Source of the DNA: an uncultured Clostridia bacterium
Lineage (GTDB): Bacteria; Bacillota; Clostridia; Christensenellales; UBA1242
Assembly (NCBI GenBank): GCA_944382715.1
Contig: CALWNC010000001.1
Location: 331,435-395,434 of the forward strand
Direction: 5' to 3'
Length of the DNA: 64,000 nt
The notes beneath the pieces are model-generated. The model saw nothing but the letters and a program-made list of their open reading frames with translations. It made no database searches and was not told the DNA's origin. Of this stretch, positions 57,659-64,000 are shown piece by piece. A program made the translations under genes and the position numbers. The stretch's first letter is position 1, and each line of letters starts with the position of its first letter.

Positions 57659-58082
57659 TATTTTCCTCCAAATTTTCAATTATTTTTTTGAGAGTGTTTT
57701 CAAAATTTTCAATTTGCTTATCGGTAAAATTTTTATAAAAAATCTTTTCCATTTGTTTTGATACGTCAAGATAATTTTCTTTAAGTTCTTTTGCTTTATC
57801 TGTAAGAGAAACAATAATTTCTCGTTTATCTTCCTTTCTTATAGTTCTTTTGATCAAACCTTGCAATTCCATTCGCTCTAGCATTGCAGTTAAAGTTGTT
57901 TTAGCAAGTTTTGTAAATTTTGAAATTTGCTTAATTGAGAGATTGTTGTTGTTCCATAAAATATACAAAATTCTACCTTGCGCACCATTAAATTCGTCAA
58001 TGCCTTTCGTTTTTAAAATTTTCTCAAAGGTTCTGTCTGATAGTTGTTTTACTTGACTTATTAAAAATCCACCACTGCTCAT
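57648..58082 (-). CDS. MarR family regulator of the radical SAM mobile pair
   Basis: 144 residues, winged helix: LSIKQISKFTKLAKTTLTAM (about 53-72) is the recognition region and RTIRKEDKREIIVSLTDKA the wing. It lies between the two radical SAM genes and overlaps both: ATGA with the upstream one and 11 bp with the downstream one. This tight three-gene operon is the known 'radical SAM mobile pair system MarR' layout. It presumably represses the promoter near 58751-58779. The inducer is unknown. Confidence 0.88.
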   Translation of the reverse strand: MSSGGFLISQVKQLSDRTFEKILKTKGIDEFNGAQGRILYILWNNNNLSIKQISKFTKLAKTTLTAMLERMELQGLIKRTIRKEDKREIIVSLTDKAKELKENYLDVSKQMEKIFYKNFTDKQIENFENTLKKIIENLEENNGR

Positions 58083-58744
58083 AAATTTTCTCCTAAAAAT
58101 GATTTTGGCAATTCTTGAATAAATTCATTTTCATCAAAAATTCCAAGCAAATCTTCTTTCATAAAAACGGGGATTTTCTTCGCTTTTGCTTGGTTTATAA
58201 TGTTTAAAACCCATTCTCGTTTCGATATTGATTTACCTTTTCTATTTCCTGTTTCGGTGCCAACAACAATCCAATCTATATTTTCCAAATCAAGTTTGCC
58301 AACGTCTTCAAAAAGAGGCTCAAAAGTCAAATGATAGTGATTTGCTTTAACATTTTCAAACAGTTCACTTATCCTAACTTTTTCTTTTGCAGTTGTTATT
58401 GTCACTCCAAACCAAGCATTTTCGGGCGCAGATGAAATATTTAATTTTTCTGGTCGCTTTGTTAAAAAAATATATTGAGTTTTAGGATTTTGACGCATTT
58501 TTTCAAAAGTTTTATTTATCCAATTATCTTTCCACCCAGACAAATCACTTTGCCCAGTTAAAAGGTATGCCGAATGTTTTTTATTATCAAGAAGTCTTAG
58601 TTTACTCTCAAAAAATGTTGGGATGCTAAAGTCGGGAATAGTCCTAAACCTTTTGCAATTATTTCGTGCATAACAATAACTGCAACCAATGTCACAACCA
58701 ACAACCAAATTTATATTTTTAATTATATCTTTAATGCAATACAT
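58079..58744 (-). CDS. Radical SAM protein of a mobile pair (first gene)
   Basis: 221 residues, same architecture and identical cysteine spacing (Cys17, 21, 24) as its paralogue. AYLLTGQSDLS, YIFLTKRPEK, LTFEPLFEDVG and TETGNRKGK follow. There is no visible ribosome site. The promoter TTGACA-17-TATTAT ends about seven bases before the ATG, so the message may be leaderless. It ends ATGA on the MarR start. Likely substrate or partner unknown. Confidence 0.85.
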   Translation of the reverse strand: MYCIKDIIKNINLVVGCDIGCSYCYARNNCKRFRTIPDFSIPTFFESKLRLLDNKKHSAYLLTGQSDLSGWKDNWINKTFEKMRQNPKTQYIFLTKRPEKLNISSAPENAWFGVTITTAKEKVRISELFENVKANHYHLTFEPLFEDVGKLDLENIDWIVVGTETGNRKGKSISKREWVLNIINQAKAKKIPVFMKEDLLGIFDENEFIQELPKSFLGENL

Positions 58745-58750
58745 AGATAA

Positions 58751-58779
58751 ATAATACTATATAGAACTAATTTTGTCAA
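58751..58779 (-). promoter_or_regulatory. Promoter of the radical SAM operon
   Basis: Minus strand TTGACA (complement of 58774-58779), 17-base spacer, TATTAT (complement of 58751-58756). Transcription would start at or next to the ATG at 58744. Confidence 0.75.
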
Positions 58780-58798
58780 CTAATTGAAACAAATTCAT

Positions 58799-58944
58799 TA
58801 GTAGGACCATTTGACCCCATTTGCACAGAAATAGGCAGAAAAAGATAGAAAAATTTAGTCTTTTCAAATTTTATAGTTAAAAACAAAATTATCAATCAGA
58901 TTTTATTTTTTTACCATAAAAAATGGTCCTAAATGGTCCTACTA
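58799..58944. repeat. 14-bp inverted repeat with an extra direct copy
   Basis: TAGTAGGACCATTT (58799-58812) is repeated inverted at 58931-58944; AAATGGTCCTA occurs once more at 58921-58931. It sits between the radical SAM promoter and the attachment site in the 58745-59429 gap. Confidence 0.65.
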
Positions 58945-58990
58945 AAAAGAGTTGTAACCTGCCATTTTTAAAAATTTTAACAAAAATAAA

Positions 58991-59031
58991 AAATCGCTAA
59001 AACCCTTAAAATCACTGGGATTTAGCGATTT
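58991..59031 (-). terminator. Hairpin following the tRNA-Thr 3' half
   Basis: AAATCGCTAAA (58991-59001) / TTTAGCGATTT (59021-59031). It is the same hairpin that follows both tRNA-like copies. Confidence 0.75.
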
Positions 59032-59040
59032 TTTGAAGTC

Positions 59041-59086
59041 TGGAGCTGATGACGGGACTCGAACCCGTGGTCTCCACCTTACCAAG
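59041..59086 (-). pseudogene. 3' half of tRNA-Thr(GGU), attachment-site remnant
   Basis: 46 nt on the minus strand: CTTGGTAAGGTGG (anticodon loop with GGT and 3' stem), T-arm ACGGG-TTCGAGT-CCCGT perfect, then CATCAGC-T-CCA. The match starts at the anticodon loop and the 5' half is absent, the usual extent of a tyrosine-integrase attachment core in a tRNA gene. Confidence 0.8.
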
Positions 59087-59226
59087 AATGAGCCCTATAA
59101 TTAAAGTGTGTGAGCCCTACATCTTAAAAACATAGATAAATAAAGACAAATATAACATTGGAAAAAATTTTTGCTGTATTTTGCTATTTGATTTTGACAG
59201 CAGTTGACAGCAAATGTGATATTTTT
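59081..59226 (+). repeat. Attachment-arm direct repeat, right copy
   Basis: Similar to 53091-53250 (ACCAAGAATGAGC to GTGATATTTTT). Here it directly joins the tRNA-Thr half. Confidence 0.7.
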
Positions 59227-59380
59227 GAGTAATTTAATCGTTTTAGAGCTGCCTAAAACTAATAAAGTTGTTTATGAACTTAACTTAATTATTAAGTGTA
59301 AAATATTCTATTGAACACAGGATATTTTTATAAATTTTGAATAATTTTCACAAAATTTGAAATAATATTTTAAAAATATA

Positions 59381-59409
59381 TTGACATTTTTATTAATAAT
59401 GAATATAAT
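59381..59409 (+). promoter_or_regulatory. Consensus promoter of the AAA-RloB operon
   Basis: TTGACA (59381-59386), 17-base spacer, TATAAT (59404-59409), 20 bp before the ATG. Confidence 0.88.
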
Positions 59410-59429
59410 ACTAATGTGAGGTGATTATT

Positions 59430-60701
59430 ATGTTATTAAATTTTACATTTAAAAATTATAAGTCCTATGTAGATACTTGTGATTTTTCAATGGTGGCAAA
59501 CAAGGATAAATCACACGAAGATAATTTAATTAATTTTGGGAAAGATAGAATTTCAAAAACAAGGATTATTTATGGAGCCAATGCTTCTGGAAAAACATCT
59601 TTTATAAATGCTATAGAATTTATAAAAATCTTTTCTATGATGTCAAATAACTTAGTAGAAAATAATAGGATAGGAATTAGTCCATATAAATTTAGAGAAA
59701 AATTTTTGAGTGTTCCATCAGAATTTTCGTTAACATTTGTTAAAAATAATATTAAATATAGTTATAGTTTTAGTTGCACATTTGAAAAAGTTATTGATGA
59801 GAAGCTTGATGTTTATAATTCGGCTAAACCAACCAATATATTTACAAGAACGAACACTAATGATTACAAATTTAATACTGATGTGAGACAATTAAATGAA
59901 ATTAAGACAAAGAATACTAAAAATAAATTATTCTTATTAACAGCAGCCACATGGAATTATGAAAAAGTAAAACCTGTAGTTGATTATATACTGAATGATA
60001 TAATTATTTTACATGACATTAGTCAGCCTACTAAGTATAACATAAGTTATATTATAGAAAACAATGACTTGGAAGAATATAAAAAGTTTTGTTTAGATTT
60101 TTTAAATAATGCCGATATAAGTATTAGCGATTTCCAAATAAATACACAAAAAATAAAAGAGTTAGGCAAACAGGCTGAATTAATGACAAAACTTATGAAT
60201 GTCATCGTTAATAGTGACCCTGAGCAAATGAAGAAGTTTGGTAATTCAGATATATTTAATATTAAAACCATTCATAATATTAAAAGTGGAGAAAACTCAT
60301 CTAATTATCCATTAGAATTAATAGAAGAATCAGATGGAACACAACAGTTATTTCATTTTGCGCCAGCATTATTTTACACATTTAAGGAAGGGAAAACTTT
60401 ATTTATAGATGAAATTGATAGGAGTTTACATCCTTTACTTGTGGAATACATCATTAAGAAGTTTTATGATAATGAATTAAATAAAAATAATGCTCAGCTG
60501 ATTTGTAATACGCATGATACAAATTTACTTAACCTTGATATATTTAGAAGAGATGAAATATGGTTTACAGAAAGAAATAATAATACTGCAACAACGGAAA
60601 TGTATGCTCTCTCGGATTTCTCTCCAAGAAAAGACGAAAATATAGAAAAGGCATATTTGCTCGGAAGATATGGCGGTATCCCATTTATTAAGGAGGGATA
60701 A
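59430..60701 (+). CDS. AAA ATPase of an AbiL-like defence pair
   Basis: 423 residues. ABC/SMC-type ATPase (AAA_15/AAA_21 class): Walker A YGANASGKTS (48-57), signature-like EESDGTQQLF, Walker B TLFIDEIDRSLHP (Asp327-Glu328) and a switch His in CNTHDTNLL (His362). It begins after GAGGTGATT; a GTG three codons upstream is part of that site. It overlaps the RloB gene (TAATG). AAA-plus-RloB pairs are known as AbiL-type abortive infection or restriction-linked (Rlo) modules, so anti-phage defence is likely. Confidence 0.88.
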   Translation: MLLNFTFKNYKSYVDTCDFSMVANKDKSHEDNLINFGKDRISKTRIIYGANASGKTSFINAIEFIKIFSMMSNNLVENNRIGISPYKFREKFLSVPSEFSLTFVKNNIKYSYSFSCTFEKVIDEKLDVYNSAKPTNIFTRTNTNDYKFNTDVRQLNEIKTKNTKNKLFLLTAATWNYEKVKPVVDYILNDIIILHDISQPTKYNISYIIENNDLEEYKKFCLDFLNNADISISDFQINTQKIKELGKQAELMTKLMNVIVNSDPEQMKKFGNSDIFNIKTIHNIKSGENSSNYPLELIEESDGTQQLFHFAPALFYTFKEGKTLFIDEIDRSLHPLLVEYIIKKFYDNELNKNNAQLICNTHDTNLLNLDIFRRDEIWFTERNNNTATTEMYALSDFSPRKDENIEKAYLLGRYGGIPFIKEG

Positions 60702-61324
60702 TGGTTAGGCATACAAAAGTCAAATTTTCAAAAAAACGAAATCCAATAATTGTCCTTATTTGTGAAGGAAGAAATAAGACCGAGACCAAATACTTTAATC
60801 ATTTTATTAAAAGAGAAAATCCATACAATTTAAGAATTGTTCCATCTGAAGCTACTGACCCTAAAAATATGGCCAAGAAAGCTAGACAAGTTATTGATGA
60901 TATGCAATTAGATAATAGACTTGGTGATAGAGTTTTCTGCTTAGTAGATTTAGATTTATCGGATTCTCAATTTCAGAAAGTTGAAGACGAGAAAAAGAGA
61001 ACTAAAAAGAAATGTCAAGTAGAATTTATTTTATCAAATCCTTGCTTTGAAGTATGGTTGTTATATTATTTCACAAAATATCCTAAGCCAGAAATATCTT
61101 CACAAAAAGTAAAAGAACAATTAAAGAAATATGTTCCACAATATACAGAGAGCTATGATATTGTTAAAGAATATAATTTACAAAATAAGTTCGGTATAGC
61201 CATCAATAATTCAGATTTAAAAAATCAAATGTATGACAAAGAACAAAGTGTATTGGATAAAAATCCTTACACCGAGATTTCTGATTTATTAGATGTTTTA
61301 TTGACGTATAAAAAAGAAGAATAG
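60701..61324 (+). CDS. RloB-domain protein (AbiL-like partner)
   Basis: 207 residues. RloB family with a TOPRIM-like nuclease core: VLICEGRNKTETKYF (Glu22, Glu28), FCLVDLDLSDSQ (Asp83, Asp85), and the typical ILSNPCFEVWLLYYF. The ATG overlaps the stop of the ATPase by one base behind AAGGAGGGA, so the pair is translationally coupled. A terminator follows. By the general picture for ATPase-TOPRIM pairs, the ATPase senses infection and this subunit cuts nucleic acid; that is inference. Confidence 0.88.
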   Translation: MVRHTKVKFSKKRNPIIVLICEGRNKTETKYFNHFIKRENPYNLRIVPSEATDPKNMAKKARQVIDDMQLDNRLGDRVFCLVDLDLSDSQFQKVEDEKKRTKKKCQVEFILSNPCFEVWLLYYFTKYPKPEISSQKVKEQLKKYVPQYTESYDIVKEYNLQNKFGIAINNSDLKNQMYDKEQSVLDKNPYTEISDLLDVLLTYKKEE

Positions 61325-61330
61325 AAAAGG

Positions 61331-61359
61331 TAGCATTAGAAAAATCTAATGCTATTTTT
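61331..61359 (+). terminator. Terminator of the AAA-RloB operon
   Basis: Perfect 10-bp stem TAGCATTAGA (61331-61340) / TCTAATGCTA (61345-61354), then TTTTTA. Confidence 0.9.
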
Positions 61360-61476
61360 ACAATATAAATAATTTATAAATTAATTTTGTATTTACCAAT
61401 AATTTTCATAAATTTTGTAGAAGAATAGTTAATTTTGCAAAATTGTATGGTATAATCAACTTATGGAGATTTATTT

Positions 61477-61847
61477 ATGAGTGATTTGGAAATAAGGAAA
61501 CAAGCAAAAGGTTTCGCAAATTTTTGGGCTAATAAAGGTTATGAAAAAGGTCAAAGCCAAGTTTTTTGGTTGTCATTATTAAACAAAACTTTGGGTGTTG
61601 AAATTCCAGAACAATATATATCTTTTGAAGATAAAGTTATGCTTGACCATACAAGTTATATTGATGGTTATATTTCTGCGACACATGTTTTAATTGAACA
61701 AAAAAGCAGAGGTCGAGATTTAAGAAAAGTACATCAAATTAACGATTAAGCAGTTATGGTAGCCTATGGTTTTGGGGAAAAGTTAAAACAGAAAGCGAAT
61801 GTATTTCTGAACTTATGAAAATGTATCAACGAATAACAAAGGAGTAA
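61477..61847 (+). pseudogene. Type IIG-like DNA methyltransferase with internal deletion
   Basis: The first 90 residues (61477-61749) match the N-terminus of class I DNA methylase/type IIG proteins (IRKQAKGFANFWANKGYEKG, SYIDGYISATHVLIEQKS). After a stop and ~14 bases, another frame (61764-61847) gives a typical C-terminal end of such proteins: LWFWGKVKTESECISELMKM, then YQRITKE-stop. The whole catalytic middle is lost. TATAAT (61451-61456) and TATGGAG remain upstream. The decayed gene precedes an intact nuclease gene. Confidence 0.75.
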
Positions 61848-61850
61848 AAA

Positions 61851-63710
61851 ATGTATTTACATTCAGTTAAACTTGTAAATTTTAAATCAATAGGTGACTA
61901 TAATAACAATGAGATTATTGTAGAGCCAAAAATTACAGCTATTATTGGGAAAAATGAAAGTGGCAAAAGCAATATTTTAGAAGGTTTATCTAAAATAAAT
62001 TTTACTTTTAGAGATAAAAGTGCTTTTTTAGATGATAATGTAAACAGAAATGTTGACAGGGGTGCATACAATTTATTTAAAATAATATTAAAACCTACAA
62101 ATTTTGAAATAGATAAAGGTGTTATAGAGGATACAGAAATAGAAATTACAAAAACAAAGTATACTGCAAAGGGTGGCATATTACAGATTTATAAATCTAT
62201 AGCCCAAGATTCTATAAACAAACTTAAAGACTTTTTAATAAATATTGGCAGTAATCCATTTGGATTACAAAATCAAGAATATACAACTTATAAGGATTAC
62301 TTAAATGAATTGTCTCAAGAAGATTATATAGATATTTATAAACGAAACTTATTTTTGAAAGTATGTATAAATAAAAAATTAAACATTCCACAAGACAAGA
62401 GAGAAGATTATAATAAAATTTTAAGTAATGCTGAAGAAAATTGGAAAATATTCACTTCATTTTTCCCTACTTTTTTTTATAGAAATACAAATAAAATACT
62501 TTTTTCAACTTATAAATATGAGGATATTCAAAACGAATTAGCAAACAATAATTATAACCCAAATAGTTTATTGCGCGAGTTTGTAAAAGTTATAGATATT
62601 CCAAATGAAGATTTCTTATTTGCAGTTAAACCTGGAATGACTTCACAACAAATTACAAAGAGAAACCAAATTCAGAAACTTGTTCAAGATAAAATAAATA
62701 AAGCATTTAACAATTTTTATACAACAGAAAAAATATGTTTAGGAATAGAATTTAATGCAGGGAATATTGTTTTTACTGTAAATAAAGAAAATGGGAATGT
62801 TTTATGGCTATCAGAAAGAAGTAATGGGTTAAGATGGTATTTAAATTTATTTATTGATATGATTGCAAATGAAGTAAGTAAAAATGTTGTATTTTTATTG
62901 GATGAGCCTGGTATAGGTTTGCATGTCAACGCTCAAAGAGAATTAATCAATTTATTTAATCACCTTGCTGAAAACGGAAACCAAATAATCTATACAACAC
63001 ATTCTCCTTATATGTTAGCTATTGAGAATGAAGGGATTCATCGTATTAGGGCTGTAGTAAAAGGACAAGATGAATATTCTTATATTTATAAAACAGCCTA
63101 TGACCCTAAAATAGCACCAGAAAGTCAATATGATACGTTAACCCCGATAATTAGTGCTCTAGGAATGAACTTAACAGATACATTTGGTCCTGCCAAAAAT
63201 AAATTAAATATTGTTACTGAAGGCATGAGCGATTATATTTATATTTGTTTAATGGCTAAACAACTAAAAGTAGATTTAAGGGATATTGTTATAATACCAT
63301 CAGAAGGAGCTTCCAACAGTGTAAATATATGTATGATTTTATATGGTTGGGGCTGTAAATTTTTATCAATATTTGACTTTGATGAAGAAGGTGTAGAAGC
63401 TGGTGGGAATAAAATAAAAAATATCTTTAATTCGGATATTGGCGAAAATTATAGCTATGTTGTTGATGTATCAGAAAGTAATATAGAGAAAAAAGAATAT
63501 AAAAGCAATCCAAAAATGATTGAGGATATAGTAACAAGAGATGAAATTGATAAATTTTGTTCAACAAATGAATGTAGCAAATCAAGCAAAACTTTGGTTG
63601 CTAAATTGTTAAGTAATGCTGTTGAAAATGGCTCTTACAAATTGGGGGAAAAGTGTATAAATAATTTTAAAAATTTTTTCATAAGATTAGGATTATTAGT
63701 AAAGTCATAA
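61851..63710 (+). CDS. OLD-family ATPase-TOPRIM nuclease
   Basis: 619 residues. N-terminal ABC-type ATPase: Walker A GKNESGKS (33-40), signature-like LSERSNGLRWY (320-330), Walker B FLLDEPGIGLH (348-358), switch His384 in TTHS. C-terminal TOPRIM: TEGMSD (Glu457) and IFDFDEEG (Asp509, Asp511). This is the class 1 OLD / GajA-like architecture of anti-phage nucleases. GGAG lies in the last codons of the methylase remnant. No UvrD-like GajB partner follows within view; the next gene is unlike it. It may act alone, or with the following gene. Confidence 0.88.
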   Translation: MYLHSVKLVNFKSIGDYNNNEIIVEPKITAIIGKNESGKSNILEGLSKINFTFRDKSAFLDDNVNRNVDRGAYNLFKIILKPTNFEIDKGVIEDTEIEITKTKYTAKGGILQIYKSIAQDSINKLKDFLINIGSNPFGLQNQEYTTYKDYLNELSQEDYIDIYKRNLFLKVCINKKLNIPQDKREDYNKILSNAEENWKIFTSFFPTFFYRNTNKILFSTYKYEDIQNELANNNYNPNSLLREFVKVIDIPNEDFLFAVKPGMTSQQITKRNQIQKLVQDKINKAFNNFYTTEKICLGIEFNAGNIVFTVNKENGNVLWLSERSNGLRWYLNLFIDMIANEVSKNVVFLLDEPGIGLHVNAQRELINLFNHLAENGNQIIYTTHSPYMLAIENEGIHRIRAVVKGQDEYSYIYKTAYDPKIAPESQYDTLTPIISALGMNLTDTFGPAKNKLNIVTEGMSDYIYICLMAKQLKVDLRDIVIIPSEGASNSVNICMILYGWGCKFLSIFDFDEEGVEAGGNKIKNIFNSDIGENYSYVVDVSESNIEKKEYKSNPKMIEDIVTRDEIDKFCSTNECSKSSKTLVAKLLSNAVENGSYKLGEKCINNFKNFFIRLGLLVKS

Positions 63711-63758
63711 TATATGTTTTAGATTTAAAATTTGAGATGCTGATGTCAGGAGAAGTAA

Positions 63759-64000
63759 ATGAAAAACAAAAATCCAAGTTTTGAAAGTTTAGAGAGAAAA
63801 TATAGAAGGCACGAAGTTAGTTTTTCGCAGATTGAAAAGCAAACTGGTCAAGATATAGAGAATGTTATTGCAAATCATGGGCATTATTCTGTTTCTGCTG
63901 AATATGAGTGGCAAAAGAAAATAAACACAAAAGTTTTGTATAGAAACATTTATAAATTGCCACAGGAAGACAGAGAAATTTTGCTTGACTATATGACTGG
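63759..64000 (+). CDS. Unknown protein (3' end outside window)
   Basis: Starts at ATG 63759 behind CAGGAGAAGTAA, 48 bp after the OLD gene, and runs off the right edge after ~80 residues. The visible part is charged and helical (FESLERKYRRHEVSFSQIEK), ending with KLPQEDREILLDYMTG, a phrase reminiscent of sigma-like or plasmid regulators. No family assigned. It is possibly in the same transcript as the OLD nuclease. Confidence 0.55.
   Translation, partial: MKNKNPSFESLERKYRRHEVSFSQIEKQTGQDIENVIANHGHYSVSAEYEWQKKINTKVLYRNIYKLPQEDREILLDYMT

Noticed and set aside
52150..64000. Insertion sequence or transposase
   Set aside because: No transposase frame or terminal inverted repeats with target duplication were seen; the only mobility gene is the integrase remnant.

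Overview
The window looks like a chromosome segment of an uncultured, very AT-rich, low-GC Firmicute (Bacillota) of clostridial type. The evidence is the gene order mrnC-rlmB-sigH and dnaX-ybaB-recR, GGAG-type ribosome sites before nearly every gene, a CwlD-like amidase with SigH (hinting at spore formation), and ParA/ParB of the Soj/Spo0J type with parS-like sites. I cannot name a genus. UGA appears to be an ordinary stop.

Layout. 1-18.9 kb is a housekeeping block read almost wholly on the minus strand: recombination and replication (recR, ybaB, dnaX), sigH, rRNA methylation and maturation (rlmB, mrnC), an HtrA-like surface lipoprotein protease, gltX, an HD protein, cwlD, a cation exporter, gpmI with a DisA-domain-like partner, a nucleoside hydrolase, and a large CvpA-like membrane protein. 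18.9-28.5 kb is mixed: a dCMP deaminase with a Cys/His-rich tail, a degenerate ABC protein, a 39-residue Cys-rich peptide missed by length cut-offs, uppP, ychF, ftsH with a very long acidic tail, and cvpA. 28.5-34.9 kb holds parB-parA between two long non-coding stretches with four parS-like sites, three copies of a 63-76 bp repeat and a 33-bp tandem repeat. Gene strand bias switches from minus to plus around here, so I infer that the replication origin is near, although I see no DnaA-box cluster. 34.9-52.15 kb carries a heterodimeric ABC exporter, a PP2C-like phosphatase, a DapB-like reductase, a GNAT enzyme, a decayed BspA/InlB-type surface protein, leuS, a Y-family polymerase, a MazG-like pyrophosphohydrolase, a type IV pilin-like protein and a MarR-nitroreductase pair.

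52.15-64 kb is an accessory and defence island built from accreted mobile elements. It contains the 3' half of a tRNA-Thr(GGU) gene used as an attachment site, two degenerate tRNA-like copies in ~330-350 bp direct repeats, and a truncated tyrosine integrase. Its cargo is a toxin/immunity pair whose toxin is split by a -1 frameshift at a canonical slippery heptamer, an orphan immunity-like gene with a toxin stub, a nucleotidyltransferase-HEPN pair, a 'radical SAM mobile pair' with its MarR regulator, an AAA ATPase-RloB pair (AbiL-like), an internally deleted type IIG methylase, and an OLD-family ATPase-TOPRIM nuclease.

The best candidates for something under-described are the NTase-HEPN pair, the frameshifted MuF-like toxin with its duplicated immunity/tRNA-like modules, the +1-shifted dnaX, the DisA-like sensor protein and the repeats beside parAB.
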